A stretch of 53,894 bases of DNA, taken from NCBI RefSeq assembly GCF_900114615.1, contig NZ_FOTS01000036.1, positions 1-53,894 on the forward strand. Direction: 5' to 3'. Below, one piece after another: positions 9,116 through 18,330 of this stretch. The position numbers and the translations under genes were made by a program. Below the pieces are notes generated by a model. It did not search any database, was not told the origin of the DNA, and worked only from the letters and a program-made list of their open reading frames with translations. Position 1 is the stretch's first letter; every line of letters begins with the position of its first letter. The stretch is from Pelosinus propionicus DSM 13327 (lineage in GTDB: Bacteria; Bacillota; Negativicutes; DSM-13327).

Positions 9116-9737
9116 TATAAAAAGTATCACTTTCTTTTAATTTATCTTTTCTCGTATAGCCAACATATTCATGTTCATGTTTATATTCAATACATTTATC
9201 TCTATCTAAATATTTCACAACTTTAGCTGGGTTTCCAGCAACAACGCAGTATCCATCTGGAAAAGATTTTGTCACAACAGCACCTGCACCCACAATTGTA
9301 TGATCACCTAAAATAACATTTGGTAAAATAGTACATCCAATTCCTAACCAACAATATCTTCCTATTAAAATTTTTCCCTCTATATGTTCACGGTGGTCAT
9401 ATATGTTATGATTTGAACACAGCAACCTAGAATACGCTGCAATTCTCGTGTAATCACCAATTTCAATTTTTCCTATGGCCTGTACATATATTTCTTTATT
9501 ATCACCTAATGAACTCCCTACTCCCATCTTTATATTTTGTACTCCACCAATATACATTGTATGATGTACTGGCCAAGGAACATTTCTATGAATACCAATA
9601 ACTTTTTGTATAAACCACATTTTTAAACTAATTTCGTGAGTAGTTCCCCTTGTCTCATAAATTGGCCTTAAAAACCAAATATGTTTTAAAATAAATAAAT
9701 AAATAATCCTCAATATTACTTTTAGGATTTTTTTCAT
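9108..9737 (-). CDS. Hexapeptide-repeat acyltransferase (WbbJ-like)
   Basis: A 209-residue left-handed beta-helix O-acetyltransferase. An N-terminal hydrophobic segment (about 5-20) is followed by hexapeptide repeats such as IGDYTRIAAYSRLLCSNHNI, which includes the catalytic-type histidine, then ILIGRYCWLGIGCTILPNVI, and the typical closing AVVTKSFPDGYCVVAGNPAK. It uses acetyl-CoA to O-acetylate a sugar, most likely of the polysaccharide made here. Its ATG overlaps the stop of the flippase gene (TAATG), with GGGAG upstream, so the two are translationally coupled. Confidence 0.87.
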   Translation of the reverse strand: MKKILKVILRIIYLFILKHIWFLRPIYETRGTTHEISLKMWFIQKVIGIHRNVPWPVHHTMYIGGVQNIKMGVGSSLGDNKEIYVQAIGKIEIGDYTRIAAYSRLLCSNHNIYDHREHIEGKILIGRYCWLGIGCTILPNVILGDHTIVGAGAVVTKSFPDGYCVVAGNPAKVVKYLDRDKCIEYKHEHEYVGYTRKDKLKESDTFYNG

Positions 9738-11023
9738 TACAAATCTCCCTTACTCCAAATGCTAGACATATATAAACTCAACAGATATATTAAGCAATAC
9801 CCTAAACAAAAAAATACTATTGTAACCTCTGCAATAGTAAACAATGTCTTCCCTAAAGACATGGAAAATACTAAGACACTGATAATAAATACTTGAAAAA
9901 ATAAATCTATCTTTTGTTTTTCTGCAATTAAAGCCATGCTACTTAAAGGACTTGCAATACATCTCAAATAATACATTGGTACCAATATTTGCGTATATAC
10001 ACCCGCAATTCGCCATTCTTGTCCAAAAATGAACTGAAATAAACTTGGCGCAGCCACTAACAAAATTATAAATGGAAAAATTGCAATAACTGCTAATTTT
10101 TTCATTGTCTTATTAAATAAATTTTTACATTCACCCTTGTCAGTATATTCCATCGCAGCACGTTGCCTGAATACATCTCCCACCGATTGGGTAATCAAAT
10201 TCAACGGCATATTTATACACCTCTGTCCTAAAGAGAAATAACCTACAACAGAAGTACCATAAAATATATTCAATAGAAGCACTGGTAATTGTTGGGAAAT
10301 ATTTCCAATCGCATGTCCTACCATCAAATACCTTGGGAAATCCACATATCTTTTTGCTTGATAAACAACAGCTTTATAATTAACAAATTGCATATTATTT
10401 TCATAAATAAACAAATATGTCATATAGATTCCAACTACGGCTTGAGCGATAAATGGCGCTATGATAAGCCCCCATGGAGAATACCAATACATACCTATTA
10501 TTATACTGATAAATATATTGATTAATGAAACTATTATTCTTGATTTTGACATAACATCATATCTTTTCTCACGGTTGAACCAATAATAAAATGCCTGGTA
10601 TATTGCCAGTAAAAAAACATAAAACGGAGAAATCCAAAAATATGGTAACATAGCAGATTGGTTAAAATAGCGAAGCATTGATTCTCCACATATGAAAAAA
10701 ATTCCTAATAAAAAAAATACAGTCATTCCTGACAAATAAATACATAAGAAAAGAAGATTCGCGCTATCACATTTTTCCTTTGGCAAAATAATAGCTAGTT
10801 CATATCTGCCTGTCGCCATAACAGAGATAATGCTTGTAGCCGATATAAAGACAGCATATATCCCAAAATCTTCAGGAGAATAAATACGCGTAAGAACAGG
10901 CATTGATAAAACCATAATGATTTGTGAAAAAATCGTTCCTGACATCAGAGTAAGTACGTTCTTTAGAAAATTCCTGTTTTTTATATAAGCTATTAGTTTT
11001 ACATACAAATTCTTAAATATCAT
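9737..11023 (-). CDS. Oligosaccharide flippase (Wzx family)
   Basis: A 428-residue membrane protein of the MOP/PST flippase superfamily with about 12 predicted segments. The N-terminal part reads NVLTLMSGTIFSQIIMVLS and then VLTRIYSPEDFGIYAVF, the characteristic Wzx loop between helices 1 and 2. Role: movement of undecaprenyl-diphosphate-linked repeat units to the periplasmic face of the inner membrane. It sits between acetyltransferase and sugar-nucleotide genes in the same operon. Confidence 0.9.
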   Translation of the reverse strand: MIFKNLYVKLIAYIKNRNFLKNVLTLMSGTIFSQIIMVLSMPVLTRIYSPEDFGIYAVFISATSIISVMATGRYELAIILPKEKCDSANLLFLCIYLSGMTVFFLLGIFFICGESMLRYFNQSAMLPYFWISPFYVFLLAIYQAFYYWFNREKRYDVMSKSRIIVSLINIFISIIIGMYWYSPWGLIIAPFIAQAVVGIYMTYLFIYENNMQFVNYKAVVYQAKRYVDFPRYLMVGHAIGNISQQLPVLLLNIFYGTSVVGYFSLGQRCINMPLNLITQSVGDVFRQRAAMEYTDKGECKNLFNKTMKKLAVIAIFPFIILLVAAPSLFQFIFGQEWRIAGVYTQILVPMYYLRCIASPLSSMALIAEKQKIDLFFQVFIISVLVFSMSLGKTLFTIAEVTIVFFCLGYCLIYLLSLYMSSIWSKGDL

Positions 11024-11035
11024 CTATTGAAACCC

Positions 11036-12130
11036 TTATCTGCAATCATCTTTAAGTACTTTAACTACCATATTCATCTGGTCATCATTCACCCATGCAC
11101 TCATCGGCAGACTCATTACTCTCTTAGCAATTTTCTCTGCTATCGGAAAACTACCTTCCGGCTGATTCAAATAAGCAAATACCGATTGCAAATTAAGAGG
11201 TATCGGATAATGCACCGCAGTAGGAACGCCTGCTTCCTTCAGTTTAGCCTGCACTTGTTCACGATTATCCACCTGAACAGTGTATTGAGCATACACGCTT
11301 GTATTATAGTCTGCAATATAAGGTGTAACCACTACATTTTTTAAAGTTTCGGTATATCTTGCTCCTATTTCTGCTCTTAGTTTAACTTCTTCATCAAAAA
11401 TTTCTAACTTAGCTAAAAGTATAGCTGCTTGCATAGTATCAAGTCGTCCATTAACACCCACGACAGGGTGATGGTAGCGACGATCTTGACCATGTAAGCG
11501 AATTTGACTCATTTTTTTTGCTAGTTCATCGTCATCAGTAAAGCAAGCACCGCCATCGCCATAGCAACCAAGTGGTTTAGTTGGGAAAAAGCTGGTGCAG
11601 CCGATAGTAGACAGTCCACAAGATTTTCTGCCTTTGTAAGTAGCCCCAAAACTTTGGGCAGCATCTTCAATGACTGGTATGCTGTATTTATCTGCAATTG
11701 CATTAATAGCATCCATATCAGCACATTGTCCGTATAAGCTGACAGGCATAATCGCTTTAGTCTTTGATGTAATAGCTTGTTCAAGTTTGTTCGGATCTAA
11801 GTTATAAGTTTTAGGATCTATATCCACAAATACTGGCGTAGCCCCTAAAAATGCTGTTACTTCGGCAGTAGCGATAAAAGTAAATGGGGTAGTGATAACT
11901 TCATCACCTGACTTTATATCTAATGCCATGAGAGCAATCATTAAAGCATCAGTGCCGTTGGCTATTGTAATACAATATTTTATACCTACATATTGAGCTA
12001 GTTTTTCTTCTAGTTCTTTTACTTCAGGTCCCATGATGTATTGACCGTGTTCTAATACATTAGCAATACGCTCGTCTATGGATTTACGGATTTTTTGTTG
12101 TTGGGTTTTAAGATCTATAAAAGGTATCAT
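11036..12130 (-). CDS. wbpE: DegT/DnrJ/EryC1/StrS aminotransferase, WbpE-like
   Basis: A 364-residue PLP-dependent sugar aminotransferase. It begins MIPFIDLKTQQQ, has NGTDALMIALMAL, IEDAAQSFGATYKG and the Schiff-base lysine in FFPTKPLGCYGDGGA (about 185). In the Wbp pathway WbpE aminates the 3-keto intermediate of UDP-GlcNAcA to give UDP-GlcNAc(3N)A. Assignment to that step rests on the neighbours: WbpD, WbpB and WbpA homologues follow upstream in the same direction. SD GAGG lies before the ATG. Confidence 0.88.
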   Translation of the reverse strand: MIPFIDLKTQQQKIRKSIDERIANVLEHGQYIMGPEVKELEEKLAQYVGIKYCITIANGTDALMIALMALDIKSGDEVITTPFTFIATAEVTAFLGATPVFVDIDPKTYNLDPNKLEQAITSKTKAIMPVSLYGQCADMDAINAIADKYSIPVIEDAAQSFGATYKGRKSCGLSTIGCTSFFPTKPLGCYGDGGACFTDDDELAKKMSQIRLHGQDRRYHHPVVGVNGRLDTMQAAILLAKLEIFDEEVKLRAEIGARYTETLKNVVVTPYIADYNTSVYAQYTVQVDNREQVQAKLKEAGVPTAVHYPIPLNLQSVFAYLNQPEGSFPIAEKIAKRVMSLPMSAWVNDDQMNMVVKVLKDDCR

Positions 12131-12161
12131 ATCATTACCTCACAATGCTTTTTTGTAACGC

Positions 12162-12206
12162 AAGGGACATACCCCGTCACTTTGCGCCCCCCTTCTCTAG
12201 AAAGAA
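12162..12206. repeat. Short intergenic repeat, copy 1
   Basis: The spacer between wbpD and wbpE holds a GC-rich block, GGGACATACCCCGTCACTTT followed by GCGCCCCCC and TCTCTAGA. Related blocks occur at 12811-12855, 18280-18327, 20586-20635 and 48300-48336, always between genes. Likely a small dispersed (MITE-like) repeat of this genome. Confidence 0.5.
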
Positions 12207-12208
12207 TT

Positions 12209-12781
12209 TCACTTGATTGTAAGATGCGTACCGCAACGATTACAATCAAGTTCCGCTGCTTCCCTTTTTACCATTACTTCACCACAAGCACAAGCCCACC
12301 CTTCTACTCTTGCCGGATTGCCGTAGACCATGGCATAATCAGGTACATCCTTTGTTACTACGGACCCAGCCCCAATGAAGGCACGTTGCCCGATAGTTGT
12401 ACCACATACTATCGTAGCATTGGCACCAATGCTGGCACCTTTTTTGACTAAAGTTGTCAGATAGTCGTTTGATGTATTACGTGGATATTCACAGCGTGGC
12501 GTTTTCACATTGGTAAAAACCATACTAGGACCACAAAATACATAGTCTTCTAGAATAACACCCTCATAAACGCTAACATTGTTTTGTATCTTTACATTAT
12601 TGCCAATTTGTACATTACTGGCAACAACTACATTTTGTCCAATATTGCATTTTTGTCCGATTTTCACATTCTTAGAAATATGAGAAAAATGCCAAATCTT
12701 TGTGCCTTCACCAATTTGTGCTGGTTCATCTACATAAGATGATTCATGTAGAAAATATTTTTTATTGTCTTGCTCTAGCAT
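12209..12781 (-). CDS. wbpD: UDP-2-acetamido-3-amino-glucuronate N-acetyltransferase, WbpD-like
   Basis: A 190-residue hexapeptide-repeat acetyltransferase. It opens with a [20 protein letters not shown] segment, typical of WbpD/WlbB, followed by repeats [20 protein letters not shown], and an [15 protein letters not shown] stretch. The C-terminus carries a CxC...CxxC zinc-ribbon-like tail (about residues 169-186). It would acetylate the 3-amino group to give UDP-GlcNAc(3NAc)A using acetyl-CoA. GAGAGG precedes the ATG. It lies between wbpE and wbpB homologues. Confidence 0.88.
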   Translation of the reverse strand: MLEQDNKKYFLHESSYVDEPAQIGEGTKIWHFSHISKNVKIGQKCNIGQNVVVASNVQIGNNVKIQNNVSVYEGVILEDYVFCGPSMVFTNVKTPRCEYPRNTSNDYLTTLVKKGASIGANATIVCGTTIGQRAFIGAGSVVTKDVPDYAMVYGNPARVEGWACACGEVMVKREAAELDCNRCGTHLTIK

Positions 12782-12810
12782 ATTACTAACCTCTCTTTTA
12801 TTAAGATATA

Positions 12811-12855
12811 GAACACCCCGCCACTCTCCCCCCTCCTCTCAAGAGGGGATCCTCA
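12811..12855. repeat. Short intergenic repeat, copy 2
   Basis: ACACCCCGCCACTCTCCCCC followed by CTCCTCTCAAGAGGGGATCC. It contains the CCCCTCT/AGAGGGG palindromic core of the same family as 12162-12206. It lies at the junction of the wbpB and wbpD homologues and may reach the last bases of wbpB. Confidence 0.45.
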
Positions 12856-13908
12856 TTCTAATCCTAAGCCAATGGTAAACTCTTCATTTAATGGGAAGGT
12901 AATCTCTTTTTTGTATTTTACCGAATGGTAAATGGCTAAAATGATTTCTAAGGCCTTGCGCCCTTCTTCGCCACTAATGGCAGGCTCTCTATCATGGGTA
13001 ATAGCTGCCATAAAGTCTTTGATAATATCAGCATGTCCAAAACCGTATACATTTGGAGGTTCTTTGTCTTGTTCTGATAGGGCAGCAGCCTCATTTTCTC
13101 CATCAAAGCGCCATGCTTCTATTTTATTCACAGCAATTCCACCTATACAGACAGTACCAGCACTTCCAAATATATTCAAGGTTTCTTCCAAGTTTTCAGG
13201 ATATATGGTCGTAGCTGCTTCAATAATCCCTAATGCACCACTTTTAAATTTTAAAACGACAGCGCCCACATCTTCTCCTTCAATCTTACGCATATTAGTC
13301 GCTGTATAGGCGAATAAAGAATCCACAGGTCCCATCATCCACTGTAAGAGGTCAATGTTGTGAATGGACTGGTTCATAAGACAGCCACCATCTTGTGTCC
13401 AAGTACCACGCCACGGTGCTTGACTATAATATTCATCATTTCGATTCCAACGCAAAACAGCTGATGCATGAGTTAGTTGACCAAATTTATCAGTATCAAT
13501 GGCACTACGTAGTTTTAAAATTGCATTATTAAAGCGATTTTGATGAACGACTCCAATCTTAACTTTCATTTCTTTGGCAGTCGCAATCATAGCATCAGCC
13601 TCGGCTATAGACATCGCCATTGGTTTTTCTACTAATACATGTTTTCCAGCCTTCATGGCATCAATAGCAATTCTCGAATGCAATCCACTTTCGGTGCAGA
13701 TATTGATAATCTGCACATCTGAATTGGCAAGTAATTCCTGATAATCGTTATATCCCTGACAATGATATTTTTCAACAGTATTAGTTAAAATTACTTCCTT
13801 GCTTTCAGCTACTGCTACCAACCTTGCTCCTGGTACCTTCTTTATTGATTCCAGATGATTTTTAGAAATACGTCCACATCCTATTACACCAAACCCATAA
13901 GCTTTCAT
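12853..13908 (-). CDS. wbpB: Gfo/Idh/MocA oxidoreductase, WbpB-like
   Basis: A 351-residue NAD-dependent sugar dehydrogenase. The Rossmann segment is FGVIGCGRISKNHLES, followed by HVLVEKPMAMSIAEAD with the conserved EKP motif (about 93-95) and NQSIHNIDLLQWMMG with the catalytic-type histidine. In the Wbp/Wlb pathway this enzyme oxidises UDP-GlcNAcA at C3 for amination by WbpE. AAGGAG lies nine bases before the ATG. The gene is 13 bases downstream of wbpA, clearly one operon. Confidence 0.88.
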   Translation of the reverse strand: MKAYGFGVIGCGRISKNHLESIKKVPGARLVAVAESKEVILTNTVEKYHCQGYNDYQELLANSDVQIINICTESGLHSRIAIDAMKAGKHVLVEKPMAMSIAEADAMIATAKEMKVKIGVVHQNRFNNAILKLRSAIDTDKFGQLTHASAVLRWNRNDEYYSQAPWRGTWTQDGGCLMNQSIHNIDLLQWMMGPVDSLFAYTATNMRKIEGEDVGAVVLKFKSGALGIIEAATTIYPENLEETLNIFGSAGTVCIGGIAVNKIEAWRFDGENEAAALSEQDKEPPNVYGFGHADIIKDFMAAITHDREPAISGEEGRKALEIILAIYHSVKYKKEITFPLNEEFTIGLGLE

Positions 13909-13921
13909 TCGTAAGTACTCC

Positions 13922-15280
13922 TTATATCTTGGTTATCTTATACTTTAATTGTGCATTAATATTTTTACATGCATTTCTAGTATCCACGACTGCTTGGGCA
14001 TGTTCTACTATATGTTCATAATCAATCTCACTATGCTTAGTCGTAATAACAATACAATCTGCATTTGCAATAGCTTCATCCGTTAAATCAATGCTCTTCA
14101 TATTATAAGTATATGGTGCATGTGATTTTATTTCGGGTACAAAAGCATCATGATAAGTAACTTGTGCATTTTCTTTTAACATCAAATCAATAATTTTTAA
14201 TGCTGGTGATTCACGACAATCATCAATATCATTTTTATAAGCTACTCCCAAGACAAGTATGTTAGCACCACTAAATGATTTTTTATGGCTACTCAATACC
14301 CTGTTAACTTTATGAATCACATGATAAGATGCCTGAATGTTTACCTCACCCGCTAGTTCAATAAATCTAGTATGAAAATCATATTCTCTAGCTTTCCACG
14401 TTAAGTAAAAAGGGTCAATAGGAATACAATGTCCACCCACACCGGGACCGGGATAAAAGGTCTGAATTCCAAATGGTTTCGTTCCAGCCGCATCTACGAC
14501 TTCCCATATATCAATCCCCATACGATCACATAATAGCATCATTTCATTTACTAAAGCAATATTCACAGCCCTATATGTATTTTCAAATACTTTGGTCATT
14601 TCAGCCACTGCAGTAGAAGAAACAGGTACTATATTCAAAATGGTCTGTTCATAAAAATTTTGAGCAATACTCAAGCACGCTGGCGTTATACCGCCAACTA
14701 CCTTCGATGTATTTTTCGTCGTATATCTTAAATTACCTGGATCAACACGTTCTGGGGAAAAGGCTAAGAAGAAATCTTGTCCAACTTTCAACCCAGTTGC
14801 TTCTAATTTCGGTAAAATGACTTCTGATGTTGTGCCAGGATAAGTTGTACTCTCTAATGTTACAAGTTTTCCCGGTTTAATATATTTTGCAATTTCTTTG
14901 GTTACATTTACAATATACGAAATATCAGGATCACGAGTAATGGTAAGCGGTGTTGGGACACAAATAACAATAACATCTACTTCCGCTATTTTGGAAAAAT
15001 CAGCGGTTGCTATGATTTTCTTTTTAGCTACTAACTCTTTCAGTTCATCGTTCTTCACATCTTTGATGTAATTCTCACCATGATTCACTTGTGCCACACG
15101 AGAAACATTGCGGTCAAAGCCAATCACCTGAAAGCCCACTTTGGCTTTTTCAACAGCTAAGGGTAACCCTACATACCCTAAGCCAATTACTCCTACTGCA
15201 GCATCTTTATTCATCAGCTTTTTTTTCAATAGTTCTTTGTACTCCATTGACTGCTGGTCGGTATTGTTCTGTTTACTCAT
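13922..15280 (-). CDS. wbpA: UDP-N-acetylglucosamine 6-dehydrogenase, WbpA-like
   Basis: A member of the UDP-glucose/GDP-mannose dehydrogenase family, about 452 residues from ATG 15280. That ATG has GAGGAG seven bases upstream, so I prefer it to the longer frame from 15304. Motifs: VGVIGLGYVGLPLAVEKA (NAD binding), VICVPTPLT, LESTTYPGTTSEV, and the catalytic cysteine in GPGVGGHCIPIDPFYL. The GHCIPIDP form is the one found in UDP-HexNAc dehydrogenases, unlike the GSCFPKD of the UDP-glucose enzyme at 30847. It starts the UDP-GlcNAc to UDP-ManNAc(3NAc)A route. Confidence 0.9.
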   Translation of the reverse strand: MSKQNNTDQQSMEYKELLKKKLMNKDAAVGVIGLGYVGLPLAVEKAKVGFQVIGFDRNVSRVAQVNHGENYIKDVKNDELKELVAKKKIIATADFSKIAEVDVIVICVPTPLTITRDPDISYIVNVTKEIAKYIKPGKLVTLESTTYPGTTSEVILPKLEATGLKVGQDFFLAFSPERVDPGNLRYTTKNTSKVVGGITPACLSIAQNFYEQTILNIVPVSSTAVAEMTKVFENTYRAVNIALVNEMMLLCDRMGIDIWEVVDAAGTKPFGIQTFYPGPGVGGHCIPIDPFYLTWKAREYDFHTRFIELAGEVNIQASYHVIHKVNRVLSSHKKSFSGANILVLGVAYKNDIDDCRESPALKIIDLMLKENAQVTYHDAFVPEIKSHAPYTYNMKSIDLTDEAIANADCIVITTKHSEIDYEHIVEHAQAVVDTRNACKNINAQLKYKITKI

Positions 15281-15425
15281 TGCACTTCTCCTCTTCAGTA
15301 ACATCCTATGTCTTCGTCGCTACACACTCCAGCAACCTGAGCTACTTATCCCTGGATTGCCCTTATAAACTTGATTGGTATACAGCTTTCTCTGAATCAA
15401 TTTGATCTGAACGACAATTTTAATA

Positions 15426-16802
15426 TCATCCTACACGATCAATTTCAAATTTTGACAAATCAAAGTTTTGTGAATTAACAATAACCCCTTCAGTACTACT
15501 CTTGGTTACTAAAACTCTTGTAGTTTGCAGCATAATAACTAAATCTGTGATTACATTGCATTTTTGTATATAAAGCAAATCATAAATCAGCTTATTATAT
15601 GGCGTAGTATTATACTTTCCATACACTTGTGCCATCCCTGTAATACCTGGTTTTACGTTATGACGATATACATATTCAGGTATTTTTTCTTTAAACTGCT
15701 TAACAAAATATGGACGTTCTGGACGAGGTCCTACAATACTCATATCTCCCAGTATTACGTTAAATAACTGTGGCAGCTCATCCAAACGAGTAGCGCGCAA
15801 AAATTTCCCCACCTTCGTAATACGAGGATCATTTTCACCAGCTAATACAGGTCCTGTAGCTTTCTCGGCGTCAAGAAGCATACTACGGAATTTGTATATT
15901 TTAAATTCCCGTTCATCACGACCTACACGTACTTGACTATAGAAAATAGGACCAGGGCTATCCAGTTTTACAGCCAAGGCCACGAAGATAAAAATTGGCC
16001 AAAAAAGCAACAGAGTTGTTCCTGAAACCAAGATATCAAGAGTACGTTTCAAGGATCGTTGCTCTAAAGCAGGCTTTAAATAGGATGGACGCAATACAGG
16101 AATATCATCAATTTTGTCTAATTCTACACCACTGCAAAATATCTCATATACTGCTGGGATCAAGAATACTTGTTTACCATTGATATTGCAAAAATGTACA
16201 ATTTCTTCTTTATCCTTAAGACTTAAATCAGCACATACTATCATTAAATCAATGTCTTCATTCACTTTTTTCCACGATTCATTCTCGCAATCTGTACAAA
16301 CGTAGCGTACATTGTAATACAACTGAGGTTGAGCCTGCAAACGAGCTATAACACGAAAACAGTCGATTTGACTTCCTATGAGTAGCGCATTTTTGGGTGA
16401 AAGTAAAGTTTGTTCAGTTTGCCAAAAGATATACTTCCAGGCAGCCAACATCATAAACTGTAGTACCATCGTAAGAATCAATACACTACGCGGATAGCTA
16501 AATTCTCGCAAGAAAAAACTAGCTGCCATCATAATTATAAATAAGTTAAATAATGCGACTGCCAAACTTAATAAAAGTTCACTATATCTTTTTCTCACTA
16601 AAGAAAAAAGCCCATTAATGTTAAATAAAATACCTGCTGTAACAACCATAATTGGTGCCATGTTGTAATATATCGAGAAACTAGGTTGAGACATTCTATC
16701 ATTAAAGACTATAATTACAGCAAAATACGTCGCTAATAGCAATAATCCTATATCACCAACCAGCAATATCAATTTTCTTAACATGGGAAATCTTCTTTGC
16801 AT
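15426..16802 (-). CDS. Polyprenyl glycosylphosphotransferase (WbaP/WcaJ-like)
   Basis: A 458-residue initiating sugar-phosphate transferase. Four to five N-terminal membrane segments (about 10-115) and a CoA-binding-like cytoplasmic domain precede the bacterial sugar-transferase domain (about 245-458). That domain begins KRTLDILVSGTTLLLFWPIF and contains KIYKFRSM, TRLDELPQLFNVILGDMSIV, GPRPERPYFV and the PGITGMAQV signature. It moves a sugar-1-phosphate from a UDP-sugar to undecaprenyl phosphate and so starts each repeat unit. GAGGCGG precedes the ATG. Confidence 0.92.
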   Translation of the reverse strand: MQRRFPMLRKLILLVGDIGLLLLATYFAVIIVFNDRMSQPSFSIYYNMAPIMVVTAGILFNINGLFSLVRKRYSELLLSLAVALFNLFIIMMAASFFLREFSYPRSVLILTMVLQFMMLAAWKYIFWQTEQTLLSPKNALLIGSQIDCFRVIARLQAQPQLYYNVRYVCTDCENESWKKVNEDIDLMIVCADLSLKDKEEIVHFCNINGKQVFLIPAVYEIFCSGVELDKIDDIPVLRPSYLKPALEQRSLKRTLDILVSGTTLLLFWPIFIFVALAVKLDSPGPIFYSQVRVGRDEREFKIYKFRSMLLDAEKATGPVLAGENDPRITKVGKFLRATRLDELPQLFNVILGDMSIVGPRPERPYFVKQFKEKIPEYVYRHNVKPGITGMAQVYGKYNTTPYNKLIYDLLYIQKCNVITDLVIMLQTTRVLVTKSSTEGVIVNSQNFDLSKFEIDRVG

Positions 16803-16872
16803 ATATTCACCGCCTCATGTTCATATTTTCATTGAACATAATTCAAATATTATTATTCTTATGTATGTATGA

Positions 16873-18237
16873 TTACATGATCATTCCATTTCTTTTAGAT
16901 TCACGATTATACAACACCATCACATACATAAAGCTCAACATTACTCCCAGTACTCCGCCAATTGCAGTAATCAGTAATTTCCTAGGTCCAGATGGACGCT
17001 TTGGCAAATCTGCTTCATCTACGATTTGGATATCCATACTTTCCATAGCTTCTTGAATACGGGTTTGCTCATAGTTTTTCACCAGCACTCCATATACTTC
17101 TTGAGTAATTCGCACTTGGCGCTCCAATCCTATATAGGTAATACTACCTGCAGATAATTTGCTGATTTCTTTTTCATTTTCAGCTTGCAATCTTTTCGCC
17201 GTATCAAAAGCAGCCTGTCCCACTAATAATTCTGTTTCGGTCTCTACCTTTTCTTTCAACAACCCACCATGAATCGGATTCAGGGTATTAGCTCCTGATT
17301 GAATAGAATTTTTTACTTCTTGGCTGAGTTTAGCATTGAGTTCATTAAGTTCGCTTTGCAGTAATACTACATTAGGATGCTTATCAGTATAACGTTGCTG
17401 CATTTCTATAAGTGACATTTGTTTTTGAATAATGTTACTTCGAATTTCCTGAATGCCTGGATTATCAGCAATATTATAGCGAGAAATTGCTACATTTTGT
17501 TTATTTAATTGCGCATTAACACCTTGTAATTTCGCTTGATTAGTGTCATTTTGTACTTGTAATTCAGCAATTTTTTTATCAAATTCCACAACCTTCTGAA
17601 TAATTGCTTTTGCCTGCTCATCAGGTATGTAAATTTTTTCCTGTTGACGGAATTTCTCCAAATTTTGTTCTGCTTGCTCCATATCTTTTTTTGTTTCTAT
17701 AATACGAGTATTTAAAAATTGAATCATTAATGATTGTTCTGACTGATTCAGTTTGGTTAATAAACGTTGAAAATTTATAACTACATCCTTTGAAATTGCT
17801 TGTGCCTCTTCTGGAGTACGCCCAATTGCTGTCACTTCAATTAAATCCGTATTTTTAGTATTTTGTATTTTAAGACTGCTCTTCGCAAAGCCTTCTGCAT
17901 CCATTTTTACTTTCTTCTCATCAGGTAAATCCAACCCGGCAATAATAGGCTCAAGAACACTACGGCTTTTCATCAATTCGATATAAGCTTGGGTTGGAGT
18001 AGATATACTGCCTGCCCCTAACATAGCCAATGCAGATGCTGCTTGTATCGATATGCCGCCATTTTGTTTTGGACTTTTCGCTCGCAAGAGCGTAGCTGAT
18101 TCATACGATTTTGGCAGCATAAAGGCTATTGACATAGCCAATAATGTGCAGCTAACTACAATAGTTATCAATTTTTTCTTATACTTTATAACAATTTCTT
18201 TTATTGCTTTCAAGTCAATAGTATCCTGACCGTCCAC
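16873..18237 (-). CDS. Wzz/GNVR chain-length determinant, no kinase domain
   Basis: A 454-residue polysaccharide co-polymerase. The Wzz domain starts IDLKAIKEIVIKYKKKLITI, the first membrane helix lies at about 22-42, and a long periplasmic coiled coil (about 180-380) ends in the GNVR-type segment ITYIGLERQVRITQEVYGVL. The second helix is at about 420-440, followed by PxG-type proline-rich RPSGPRKLL. The protein stops a few residues after the second helix, so it lacks the tyrosine-kinase domain of Wzc. The start is GTG 18237 with AAGGAG ten bases upstream. It should act with the OPX protein encoded just upstream. Confidence 0.9.
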   Translation of the reverse strand: MDGQDTIDLKAIKEIVIKYKKKLITIVVSCTLLAMSIAFMLPKSYESATLLRAKSPKQNGGISIQAASALAMLGAGSISTPTQAYIELMKSRSVLEPIIAGLDLPDEKKVKMDAEGFAKSSLKIQNTKNTDLIEVTAIGRTPEEAQAISKDVVINFQRLLTKLNQSEQSLMIQFLNTRIIETKKDMEQAEQNLEKFRQQEKIYIPDEQAKAIIQKVVEFDKKIAELQVQNDTNQAKLQGVNAQLNKQNVAISRYNIADNPGIQEIRSNIIQKQMSLIEMQQRYTDKHPNVVLLQSELNELNAKLSQEVKNSIQSGANTLNPIHGGLLKEKVETETELLVGQAAFDTAKRLQAENEKEISKLSAGSITYIGLERQVRITQEVYGVLVKNYEQTRIQEAMESMDIQIVDEADLPKRPSGPRKLLITAIGGVLGVMLSFMYVMVLYNRESKRNGMIM

Positions 18238-18279
18238 TAGAACAACTCCTTTTATTATGTATGATATAGGCCTTCAACA

Positions 18280-18327
18280 GCGACAGCACATTCTGTCGTC
18301 ATTTGGCCCCCTCTGTAGAATGGAATT
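18280..18327. repeat. Short intergenic repeat, copy 3
   Basis: GCACATTCTGTCGTCATTTG followed by GCCCCCTCTGTAGAATGGAA. It aligns well with copy 1 (GTCACTTTGCGCCCCC and TCTCTAGAAAGAATTT). It lies in the spacer between the OPX and Wzz genes. Confidence 0.45.
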
Positions 18328-18330
18328 TTA

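Noticed and set aside
12932-13309. Plus-strand frame of 125 codons
   Set aside because: Shadow of the wbpB homologue on the other strand.
16873-18237. Full Wzc tyrosine autokinase
   Set aside because: The protein ends just after the second membrane helix; no Walker A/B motif or tyrosine tail is present, and no separate kinase gene is seen in the window.
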